A stretch of 50,879 nt of DNA from NCBI GenBank assembly GCA_019693395.1, contig JAAMXP010001211.1, forward strand, positions 1,734 to 52,612, read 5' to 3'. The DNA comes from Ettlia oleoabundans (lineage: Eukaryota; Chlorophyta; Chlorophyceae; Chlamydomonadales). The notes below the pieces were generated by a model. The model did not search any database. It was not told the DNA's origin and saw nothing but the letters and a program-made list of their open reading frames with translations. Both the position numbers and the translations under genes were made by a program. Shown here one piece after another: positions 21,523 to 33,000 of the stretch. Positions within the stretch are counted from its first letter, which is position 1, and each line of letters begins with the position of its first letter.

Positions 21523-22022
21523 TACCGTTCACAGCAATGCCTTCAATTCCTTCCTGCTTTTCATTGTCATTGCTTCATTTCGTTGCTTTCTCCCATGTCG
21601 CTGGCATCAAGTACGGTGCCTTTCAATCCATACCAGTGTTGGGTTTGTGACAGTCGCTACCTCCTTTACTGGCCCATTTCGCTATGCATGCGCTACAGTA
21701 TCTAGTGGGCCAAGATCTCTACATGTTGGCACGCACAACAATCACGGCTGCAAACAGTCATGTACAAGGGTGTTACCCCTGAAGAATATGTACGACTATC
21801 AATCCATGGTGGTAGAGGCATCAGACAAACATGCAGACAGGTAGAAGAAACCAGGTGGCGGTGGTGGGTGTGGCATGGCCCCACACCTTACTGTTACGTA
21901 TCTGAGGAAAACTTTGTACGGCAAGTGCATAAAAGCCTGCTGCACTGACCTTCTCCAGGTGGGGTGGGTTACCAGGGCCGACACACTAACAAAAGGCGAT
22001 AGGGCCCTGGACCATCCCAACA
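21523..22022. other. Convergent 3' region of pfkB and lipase genes
   Basis: Both neighbours end toward this AT-richer stretch. I found no TGTAA on either strand, so one or both genes may use a variant signal. No gene is visible. Confidence 0.6.
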
Positions 22023-25000
22023 TCAGGGAAGCTGCAGGCGTGCCATCACATACCGCCGGACCTCCTCCTTCATGCCAAATGTGACATCCAGGTGGCTGCA
22101 CCGGAAAGCCCGGTAGCTGACCTGGAAGGAGCAAGATAAATATGCAACAGCACGAGCAAGGAAGAGCAGTCAGTCGAAGGCTTTGCCGCTATTGCCCAAC
22201 AACGTGCAAATACGTGTCGCAGGAGGATAAGGTATGTTGCCCAGGTGGCTGTTTGACCTTTGACTTGGTGGCTGCAAAGCAACTGGCTAGCTGGATGAAA
22301 AAGCAGCGTTCAACAATGGCTTTCGGCAGACTTTGCACATATGCTGACAAGCCTACTGAAGGCCCCATGGCAGCAAGACGCACCTGCACTCCCGCACGCT
22401 TCATTGCCTCGTAATGCGCCTGCACATTTGCCTCTGCAATGATGCCGTCAATACTGCCAGCCACCAAGTCAATAGGAAGGCCCTGCAGGCAAGAATTTTC
22501 AACCAAAGATGTTCCGGCCGAACCACGAGTGGTGGTGGTGGGTGGTGGTGGGTGGTGGGGTTACTGACGCATGAACACTGTAATGCAGGTGCCTGTCAGT
22601 TTGTGAGGCAGGGCAGGCAGCTGGCAGCAATATGCCACCCAGCCACAGCTACGCGCGATACCCTGCATGCTACAAGATTGCCCCTTGGCCACCGGTGGCA
22701 CACCCGCAGTAGATGGTACTGTTCCGCAACATCCAGCGGTTCGTCCTGCCCGTACTGCACCCTGTTTGCGGCAACCGACCCGTAGTCGTAGAGCTGGAAG
22801 CGCTGGGTGCGGATCAGCTGCAAAGGGCAGGGCATCCCCACGCTCAGGTCGCAGACAGTGATTGGGGGGATGTGGGTAGTGGATGCATGGCGTTGTGGGA
22901 ACGTGGAGTTTTGGTCAGAAGGTTGGCGTCATGCATGTGGTTGGCCCACAAACACAGACGCACCTGCGCGCGGGCATACCTGGATTAGGTGGGCGCCGGT
23001 GTGCAGGCTAATGGCAGGCATGCCGTATGTGTTGTAGTGCGGCATCTGCAAGAAACAGTGAGGGAGATATAACAAGGTGCAAGGGCGGCAACAGTCAGCA
23101 ACCGACTCAAGTAAGACGAAAGCGGCATCCCTTGGGACGTAAGCAGGGCCTGCCTGAGCTCAGCTCTAAGGCGCAGGGCCATGGCAGCAGTAGCCAGCCA
23201 CCTGCAGGGCACGGTCCCACTCGCTCTTGTCGCCGCTCAGCATCAGGCGCAGTGCAGCCCTGCAGGCAGTCGGCACACAAGCAGCAGATGCAGCAGGGAT
23301 GGGCGTGCAGTCCCAAAGACAGCCAGCTTGAGGCGGTTACATGCTTTCCCAGGGGTTGCATGCGAGCGAGGATGCTCTGGTGGCAAGCCAATTCCCGCCT
23401 AAAACCGTCAACAGCTGCAAGCTGCTGGCACAGACGTCTAATTTACAAGAAGACCACATAGCTGCAGGTCAGTTTGGTCCACCTTCACCTGATGAGCTCA
23501 TTGAGTCCGGGTATCTGCTGCAGGTCGTGGCTGAGCTTGAAGGTGATATAGCGCAGCAGGCTGGAAGGGATGTAGACGGGGGCACCCAGCCCGCCACGCA
23601 CCCAGGACAGCAGCTTCATGAGCGGAGGAACCAGGTGCACAAAAGGGAAGGCACCCTGCAGCAGGGATAGTGCAAGGGCAAGGCCATTGGGGTGAATGGC
23701 CCTCGCGTGGCCCTGGCAAAAATCCTTCACACTTAAGCTCAACATGGGCCAGCCAGTCAATCAGCCAGCCAGCCCACATCGATTACACACCATTGGGTAT
23801 TGCTTGTGGAAGCCCGCCGGTGTGAGCAGCACCATGCGCCGCAGGTGGTGCGGGCGCCCCGTCAGGCAGCAGTGCACAGCATAGATGAGGAGAGAGGCGG
23901 CCCCCAGGCTGTGACCCACGGCCCTGCAAAGCATGACAACATGATCTACTACAGGTCTGAAGCAGCGGAGCCTTTTGTTGGAGGAAAGTGGAACACACTC
24001 AATGCAGACAGGAGAACGCAAACAAACACTACATGGGAGACTGGTGCCAAGGGGCGCAACGGATAACTAAACAGGCCCGAATGGGTGGTCCTAGCTTGCC
24101 TTAGGCGATACGGCTGGCTCAGGCTGCCTGCCTGTGGGTTGGCAGCTGGCACCAGCCCCCGTGGATTGGCAGCGCCCTCTCGGCCACCGCTCATGCTTGC
24201 TGTGGGCAGCAGAAGCTGTGTGGAGACTGCTGCAGGGAGCACGAAGGGGACATTCCATCGGTCACCACATGTGCTGTCAACATGCATCATCCGCCCAACC
24301 CAGCGAGGCAAAAGCTGCAGCTTGGGCAATAATGGTAAGGGAACAAGCTACCCAGTGCGTGTACCTGTGTTCCTGCACAACATGCAGACGCCAGTTGTGC
24401 AGGTCCCTGGCTTGCCTACCTGCCTCTGCCTCTCCTGGCCGCTCCACCCCTCGAACGGACCACTTGTCAGGAGTCAAAGCCTGGTGGTCCGGGGCAGATA
24501 CAGAGAAGCGGGGTGTCACAGATGGTGAAGTGCCACCCACCGGCGTTGCCGTGGTGCGTGGCAGGCCGCTCAGGCTCCTCAGTACACCCATCCCGCCCTG
24601 ACGCCCCGCTGACAAAGCAGGCAGATCGCTAGGCTCGCTTGCTCCACTGCTGCTGCCTGCCTCACAGTTCTTCTCCAAACGGGGCTGACCATCTGCTGCA
24701 CCATATGACAAATTGCCCCGTGCTGGGCCATTTAACTGTCCATCCCCCCGGACAGAAGCCGCAGCGGCCCCACCAGCGCTGCTTGTGGCCGACTGCTGGC
24801 TCTGCGCTGCCTGAACCTGCTGCCGGCCCGGTGCGGCTGGATCGATCGGCAGCTGCTTGAACACTGCAGGCTTCTCCTGCAAACACAAACGGGCCACACA
24901 GGTACTGGAATCAGCTCCGGGTAGATTTCAGGATTGCTGCCTTGAGGGTGTGCAAACATCGGCAGTGCAGTCAGTCAACCACAGGTGCCTGCCAAGTCAA

Positions 25001-28000
25001 CCAATCCTCAGTTATAGTCAATCAGACACATAAGCTGCACGCAGTTGTGTCTCCTTCATGCCGCTCACCCCTGCAGATCGCGCAATGCTGGCTCCAACAG
25101 GTGCGACAGCCTCATTTCCAGCGGCTGAGGGCATCTGCACCCGTAACCCCATACTGCGCATGCGGCGCTGCCACTTTTCCACACCTGCGCCGCCATCCAA
25201 GCTGGCTGCACATCAATGATTGTTAGATCTAGAAATGTTGCCATGTGTAATCAGGACATGGACTGCCACAAGCACTGAAGGTTCTCAAGCCAAACATTCA
25301 GCATCAGCATGCCCACCTGACGTTCGCCTGGAAACTGGCAACGCTTCTTGCCCGGCTTGCTGCTGCTGCTGCTCCTTGGCCGCCCCACCTGCTGCTGCCC
25401 CACCCAGAGCAGGCTCATATGCTGCCCTGCTGTTAGGCTCGGAGTCTCCAAATGGCGAGGGGCGCAGCAGGTGCATGGCTGCCACTGATGAGTCGCTATA
25501 GGTGCGCCGTAGCCTGCATGGGAAATGTGAGGTGAAGGACAACGGCATGCACTGCTGAGTCCAATGGCGGTGCCAAAAGCCTTGTCAACTTCCACATGGT
25601 GATATGCATTGTTGTTGTTGTGCAGAGTAGCAGAGGCCTCACCCAACACCCGACCCAGCCGAAGCGGTGCGGTCCATAGCGGCGCCTCCCTGGCCGTAGC
25701 CGCCACCCTTCAGCTCGCGTGTCTTGACGGCATGAATGTGGGCCACCTGCACAGGCCAGACGAGCAAGTAACCCCACCATAACGCAGCCAATTCACCAGC
25801 ACAGCAAGAAGGAAGCTAAGGATTGGCGAGAAATTGACAAATTCAGGCAGCCAGCATGGCAGGAGTGATTTCAAGGCTGAACTAAGGGCACAGCTCAGCG
25901 CATGGTCATTGTGAAGGCCCACATGCCGGATGGCACCTGCTGTCAAGTGGACACGAGCAAAGCACCCAAGGAATGTTTGGATTGCAACAACAACAAACAC
26001 TACCCGCACTTCGGCTTGCGACAGCACAGCCCCTGCCCACCTGTGCAGCTATGTCCTGTGTGCCCAGCTGGTTGAGGGAGAAGTGCCAGTAGCGGCTGCC
26101 GCTAAGCTTAGGATCAGCATGCATGCGGGGCGGGTTGGTGCGTGCATTGCCCAGCCAAACTGCACAGCACATCAAATCATGACACCTGTGTGGCCCTGGG
26201 CATAGCATGGCGCAGCATATCGCAAAACAGCACGGCACGGCTGAGCTTAGCAGCCACAGAAACTTAGGGCAGCTTTTTGCTGGAAAGGTTTCACATGTGC
26301 GTTAAGGCAGGATAAAATCCCTTGCAATCTTGTAGACGCCTCAATGCTTGATCTTCTCACCGTCGTGCCCTTGGTCCCAAGCAGCATACGCTTGGCTGCC
26401 CTGCAGCACGAGCAGAATGGTTAAATTGCAAAAGCTGAACAAGTCAGATTCGAAATCTGTGGCGTGTCCTGCAAGTCCCTGCGAGGGACCTCGATTGCGG
26501 TACGACCTGGCACTTCTGCTCCATGCCCACCTGCACGCCGTTGGAGACCCAGCCGAGGCTGGTATCCAGCACACCATGCTGAAAGAAGACGACATCGCGA
26601 GCGCCTGCATGCAATCACAAGGACCAGTAAATAATCACACCACCAAGAGTGTGTGGGTTATTCTGTACTTATGTGCAGTGCATGCACTGCTGAAGACAGC
26701 CTGCCCCTAGTCACAGCCAGCTACACTGCAACCACTGAGCCAGCGGGACCAATCGCAACCCCAGCTGTGAAAGCATGGTTGCCAATGACAATTAACTGCG
26801 TCCGCATGCTTGGAATACCTTCTGCGGGCCATGACGGACCCCACCACTTGCCTTTTCGCGGTATGCGCTGCATGTGCAGCAGGTAGCCATCCTCTGTGGT
26901 CACCACATGCTCCTCAAGGGGGAAGCCCGCCTGTAATGCAAAACATTGCAGCAGGAGCACAGGGGTGGGGTTCAAAGGCAGGCACTATAGGCGTACAGCC
27001 AAATTTTGGGGCAGGAAAATATTGCACGCGAGATGCTCAAGCTGACAGACTTGCTGTTCAACAATGTCAACTGGCACCGCCACAGCAGGAGTGGGAATCT
27101 GACAGAGGCCATGCCTCCACAATGTTGTTGAAACCGCTGCCAGGGGTTTCCCACTCCCTGGTCCCTATTTCTAACTCCTCACAGATGCGAAACCAATTTT
27201 GCAATTCACACACTGGGTCGACAACATATTGTTGATATCACCTGGAGTATGCAGTCACTGACTGTCCAGACTTGCAGATCCTCCAGCATTCCATAGCTCC
27301 GGGTTCGCGCCAGCCGATCCTTGAAACTCGCCTGGCGTGACCTGCCGCGTCCCGGGCGCCGCTCGCCGCTGTCCCAGCCGGTGCCAAGCTCAGAATCAAT
27401 GCTGGTGCGGCGGTAGCGGGAAGCGGAGCTGCCACCACCAGCTGGCTCCCACTTTGGGTGCTTGGGCAGCAGCAGGAGGGCACGGAGCTGCAGAAGTATT
27501 TTATTGAAGTCTTGATGCACAGATACCAGGCTCAGTGCAATGCTGAGGACTGGCATTGGCAACCAATCAGGCAGGAACGCGAGAGCACGGGTGGAATGCA
27601 GCAAGCAAGTCACAGAAGTGGGACAGGGCAGCTGTGGAGCATAGTGTAGTAGACAGCAAGAAGCGGCCCAGCACGCACCCCAGAGCGCAGCCCATCAAAC
27701 ACCGCTGTGACAGCTAGCTCCAGTGCGACGCGTCCCTCCTCCAAAAGGCCCCGCCGTGGCATACTCTCCGCGACAGCATAACCTGCGCGGTGTGACAACA
27801 GCGAAGTGCACTGCATGGGTAACCAGGCCAAAGGGCACCGGAAAGGCCCAGCATCTTCTATCTGCTGTACTTGGCAAGCCCGGGGGGAGCATGTCAAGAC
27901 AGAGCAGACTAAAAATGAAACACACGTAGCAATTACACGCCGGAAGCTAACTAGGCAAGACAGCTAGCCGCGGCCCACTGACCTGAGGGGCGATCAAACA

Positions 28001-29233
28001 GCTCGCTGCCGCTGCGACGCACGCGCAGCGCTGACCGTGCCTTGGGGGATGACCCCAAGCTGCTGGTGCTGCCTCTACCTGCCCGCCACCAGCCAAAGGG
28101 CCACAGCAGGCGCAACCAGCTTTGGCGACGAGGCTGGGGCCGCGCTGTCGGGCTGCCTTCTCCGGCATGCAGGCGCTCCGCTGCCAGCAGGATCTCGGTC
28201 TGGCGCTGCTGCTGCTCGTACAAAAGCTGGTCGTAAGAGCTGGAGGCGCGAGGCAGTGAGCCTGCACACCAGCGATACCAGGGAAAGCAGGGTAACATTG
28301 GGGGCCGGAAGCAGCACGTGAACAGGTGTGACGTACCACCATATCATTGCTGGTGACAAGAGGTGGCAGGTCAAGACGGCTAAGATTGTGGTTCTTCACA
28401 ATGCTGCTGGGCCCACCTTGTGATGTCCAAGCAGGTGGTTGGGGAGATGGGCTGGGTGACGGTGACGCGCGGCTGCGCACCACCAGACCGTCCCTCTCCA
28501 CCACTGCATTGAAGGTCCCCCGATGTGCACGCTCAGCCCACCAGCGCTGCAACAATAAGTTCAGCATTGCTTGTAGCATCACCAATCAACAGGCAAGAAG
28601 GTGAGCTAGCGTCAATGGATGCAACGCCGCAGTGGCAGCAGGACCAGCTTGAGTGCAGGGGCGCGCTTGCCTGCCAGGCGCTGGGCCGTCTGCGACCAGC
28701 CCTCATTGACTGGTAGAAGTTTGGGTCCACAAACAGGGACACGACCTGCGCAATCAAGCAGGCATGAAGTGGCCAAGGCTACTTTGCGTATGATGGAGTG
28801 GACTGGGCTATGGCTTGTTATGTGCATGCAAGGTGTAAGGCAAGGCTAATGTCCCCAAAGGCATGCAGCTTCAGCGGCCCCTCACCCAAGCCGACAAGCC
28901 GTTGAGCGTGCGTGTCATCCATGCAAAACTCTCACGCACCTGCAAAATGGTATGTTTTGTTACGTGGGGTGTTGGCACCAGGGTAAAACAATCTCACAAC
29001 ACCGGCTGGATATAGCAGCAAACTGGCACCACTAAACCAGCAAAGTTATGCAGGAGTAACCGGGTGCTCACCGCACTCTTCACTGCCTCTTCCCAATTGC
29101 CCAACACAGTGTCCAGAAAGAAATCCATTGGGCGGGCAACAAAGGTGGCGTGTGCCCAGCCCACCAGGATGAGCACCCACCAAACGGCCGCCCCTGCAAG
29201 CTGCCCCAATCGTGCCGCCGCAGCGGCGAGCAT
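22023..29233 (-). CDS. Plant-type alpha/beta-hydrolase lipase (Arabidopsis At1g73920-like)
   Basis: This lipase resembles acid lipases and the Arabidopsis At1g73920/At1g18460 proteins; its substrate is probably a glycerolipid. Exons: 29072-29233, 28886-28939, 28671-28745, 28337-28546, 27983-28226, 27679-27782, 27272-27487, 26852-26930, 26531-26604, 26361-26400, 26041-26159, 25643-25746, 25317-25513, 25069-25205, 24365-24876, 23791-23923, 23489-23655, 23202-23259, 22980-23045, 22704-22817, 22384-22482, 22023-22121. They chain in frame to 1020 residues (plant relatives about 700). The N-terminus has a hydrophobic segment (AAVWWVLILVGWA). The lipase entry motif is GFPLEEHVVTTEDGYLLHM. Then come FFQHGVLDTSLGWVSNG, AYAAWDQGHDVWLGN, the nucleophile elbow GHSLGAASLL (S near 780), LLTPAGFH, LYDYGS, DLVAGSIDGII (Asp) and CSHLDVTFG (His). 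The triad is complete. A roughly 290-residue Ser/Gly/Gln-rich insert precedes GHSLG. Introns 3 and 8 start with GC. Exons 3-5 are the least certain. Confidence 0.9.
22531..22560. repeat. GGT-rich simple repeat in a lipase intron
   Basis: Imperfect GGT/GGGT repeats lie in the lipase intron just upstream of the exon starting at 22482. On the transcribed strand they form an ACC-rich stretch near the acceptor. Confidence 0.75.
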
Positions 29234-30057
29234 TGGCGGGCGCCGCCAATAAACAGGAAGGCCTCGTGCTAGAAGTGAAACCGCATGCTTCCCTGAGGAA
29301 TCCGTGCTCCTGTTGCACCGTTTATTGCCGGCAGGAGGGCTCAAGGGAAGAAGCGCTAGGCATCGCCGTTCATGTCAGCACCAAGAACCTTTGCAGGTGG
29401 CGCAGGTTCATCTTCCTCGTGAACTGCGAGCTTGCATGCATGGGGCAAGGTATATAACAACGTTATTTGGGAAGGCGCTACAGCAGGCACAGCACCCTAG
29501 GCGCCGGCGCAACACGCACGCGGTCTTGCACCACAACGTACTCAGCCCTTCACCACTTAGCAGCCAGATGTTGATATGCCTGTTTCACAAGGATCTGACT
29601 TCAGGTGAGCGTCATTGTTGATGCGCGAAGGACATGCAAGGACATGAAACAAGGAACCGTGCAAGTCACAGCAAACAAGGAACCGCATATCTCTGGAGCC
29701 GGTGCAAGCACCGACAAGTGGAGCAGGTGCACCTTGTAGGACAAAGAGCAGGACCTGCATGCTGTAGAAGCAAACACACTGTAGCGAGCCTAAGCACTTG
29801 AGGTGCCGAAGGCAAAGAAACATAGCAAGAGGAGAAGGTATGGACGGGGGTGGCAAGTAAACTGACTGAATGCTACTGAAAGGTTCTGCTGAGGACTGCT
29901 ATTTTGCTGCTGCTATGACAGGTTGCGACGCCTTGCTTGATGACTGGACTGCTGCTACTAACAGTGCGGCACGCATGTGGGAAGAGGTAGTCTGTTGGCT
30001 GCCTGTAACTGGCGCAGGAGCCTGCCCTCCACACGCAGCACACCAAATGACGCCGCA
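29234..30057. other. Intergenic region between PPKL 3' end and lipase 5' end
   Basis: Both flanking genes lie on the minus strand, so this holds the PPKL 3' UTR and the lipase promoter. A short duplicated segment (AAGGACATG and CAAGGAACCG, each seen twice) lies at about 29625-29690. An in-frame upstream extension of the lipase frame reaches 29344, so the true start could be farther out. No separate gene is visible. Confidence 0.55.
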
Positions 30058-33000
30058 TCAGAACGTCTCCAAGGAATGGGTCTGCGGCCGACCGCGCGGT
30101 GGCGTGGGTGGGCGCTCCTCATTCAGCGCCGCCATCCAGGTGTCTGCCACGCCTGGGTGGGGGGTGGGTGGGTCCTCCTCAATCTCGTCGCCCCCCACGC
30201 TGCCAGGTGTGCGGGGTGTGGACGGCGGCAGCGGATGAATCAGCTTTGGCACCATAACCAAGTCCCGGCCCAACACCAGTATGGCGCCCGCATTGTTGGC
30301 AGTGCCGCAGTAGTTGGTGGCACTGCAAGAGGCAGGATAACATCTTCACCCTTATACACAGTCAGCAACTGAAAAGCGCAGGAAATCAGCGAGAGCACTG
30401 CGTTTGGGGCATCCGGCACACCACCCACCTGAACAGTGTGATGAGATGTCCCTGCGCAAAACGCTCAAACCCGTCCATCACACACTCGTGCGCCCGCACA
30501 ATCATCTGGAGGTCGTTGTTCTGCACATAGGCAGGCCGGCACCCGGATGAATCGGCACATGCAGCGAAGCAACCCGGAGTGCAACAACAGCACCTGTGGG
30601 CGCTGTGCAATACTACAGAAACATTCACACTGTGCATCCTTCAGCCCAGGCGCACCCACCTCTACCCGCCCACCCCACATGGCTCACACTCCCAGGCATG
30701 TATCTGTCCTCACCCTGCAGAACTCCATGACTCGGTCTGGCCCAAAGGTGACCAGCCCCGGCCCACGCGGCGATGGCTGCACACCCTCCACCGCATCATT
30801 TGTCGTGGGGTCGCTCCACAGCAGGTCCATCAGCACAATGCCGCCATCCTCCATTGTGAGAGGGCGCTGCAGCTCCTCAATCTGCTCGATACTGTTGATG
30901 CTGCGCCCAATGCCGCCGTGCATGCACAGCACCTGCGGTCAGGGTGGGAAATAGCATGGATCCCACAGACGTGGGTACCCGCAATTGATTGGGAGGCTGT
31001 ACTGAGCTGTTCCTAAGCTGCTACTGAGTTTTCTGATGGCAAGCTAGGATGCTCTGTGGTGCTGCATCGCACGACCGACACCATGTCCCCGACAACATAC
31101 CAGCAACAGTCTGTTCAAGACACTGCCCCAGTTACAGGCCCATTCTCATCAACGACACACGCAGCCCCACCTTGTCCTCTATGAGCGCTGCAAGAGGCAG
31201 CCAGTTGAACAGCGTGTTGAGCCGCTGCCATGCCTTCAGTCCCTGCTGATCCCCCAGCCGCTCCAGGCACTCCAGCCTGAAACCAAACAGCGCGTTGATG
31301 TCTGCTGCCTCGTGGTTGCCGCGTATGAGGTGCACGCTGCGTGGATGCTCGATCTTGAGGGCCAGCAGCAGGCAAATGGTCTCCAAGGAGTGAGCCCCAC
31401 GGTCCACAAAGTCGCCAAGGAACTACAGCGGGATGGGGGAGAGAGGGAATAACAGCACCGCGACGGTGAAGCCGGCATGCCAAAAGGTGTCGCCAACAAC
31501 AGCTGTGCGTGGCAGCAACCTAATCCTCACCCACTCAGTTGTCAGCACCTGCAATGCCCTCGGCAGGCCCGCAGCTCACTCGCTGTTACAGCATGTTGCA
31601 AGCTGGCCAGGAACAAAAGCCTTCTGAGGCACAAAAGCCTCCTGAACTTCAGCATAGCCACCCAGCCTACACATGCTGCTGCTTCTACGTTGGCGAGCCT
31701 GCCTTGGGGTGCCTAAGAATACGCCAGTTACAACTACTCACCAGGTAGTCGATGTAAGTGATGTCCCCGGCTGTGGATGGTGTGCCATACTCCTCAAACA
31801 GCCGCATCAGGTCGCCAAATTGGCCATGAAGGTCGCCAAAGATCTTAATGGGAGCTGCAGACGGGCAAGGACAGAATCACGGGAGCCAATTGCGCACTGG
31901 TGGCCAGGAAAGCAAGTTTCGATGTGAGGGTTGCACCTTGGCGCATATGTCCACCCCAGCTCAAGGCAAATCCCAGGCCTTGCGCAAGCTGTCGAATTTG
32001 CTGCTCAGTAAAGCTATGCTTTCACAATCTTTCTCTCCATCCTTTCCCATGCCCCTTACCCCTAAGCTTCAGCACAGAGGGCTCTTGCTGAAAGATGCGC
32101 TCCGCCTGGTCGCACAGCTGAGAGATTTGCTCGTAGCTGAAGGCAAAATCACGAGCTGCCGAGGGGGCCCAATGGCGTGGATTGAGGAACTCGCGCAGCA
32201 CAGCCTTATGAATGCCCTGCAAGATGCAGAGGCAAGAATGCACGTCAGGCACATGGCAGGTTCAAAAGACAAGCATTGGCTAAGATATGATGGGGCAGAA
32301 GGATAAATGAGCCAACTGCAACACTCCCCGGCTGTTTAGGTGAGATGCCAACTGCTTACACAAACCCGCACTTCGCGGCCTGCTGAGGAGCACAAGCCTG
32401 CGCTTTGTTGCCTAAACGCACCGGCTCAGAGTAGGTGCGCTCAAAGAGCGGGGTCTTGTTGCGAACGCTGGTGGATTCAGAGGCGCCAGCACCCATGGAC
32501 ACACGTCTGCTCTCATTCTCAAACTGATCAATGGACAGCTGGCGCACCAGGCCTCGAAGCTGCCCCTGCACATCCTGCGCCACCACCACGGCACGGTGGT
32601 AAAGGCGGACATCCGGGGTGGGCATGTCACGGGCTGGAGGAAACTCGCCGCGCCGCCGCTGAGCAAGTGTAACGCTTTTGGGACTCTCGGGGCCCATGCC
32701 GCGCAGCTGTAGGCAGGAAAGGCAAGCAAGGGTTGTGGGTGAGGCATGGCGAACAGATAAACTGTATGAAGATTTGGGCTCTTCCAGCATGGTGATAAAG
32801 GCGTGGATATCAGCTCCGCAGGGGGGGCCTGAAAGCCCTTCCAACTGCCGACAGATCAAGGATAGTGACCGCAGCCTGACGCATTGTCCTTCCGACAACT
32901 TGCAACCATGCAAAGCAGCATCTTCTACACTGTTGTATCCGCTATTCATCGTGAGCTGTCCGATCTATAATGCAGGTCAGCTTGCAGCGCCAGTGCATCC

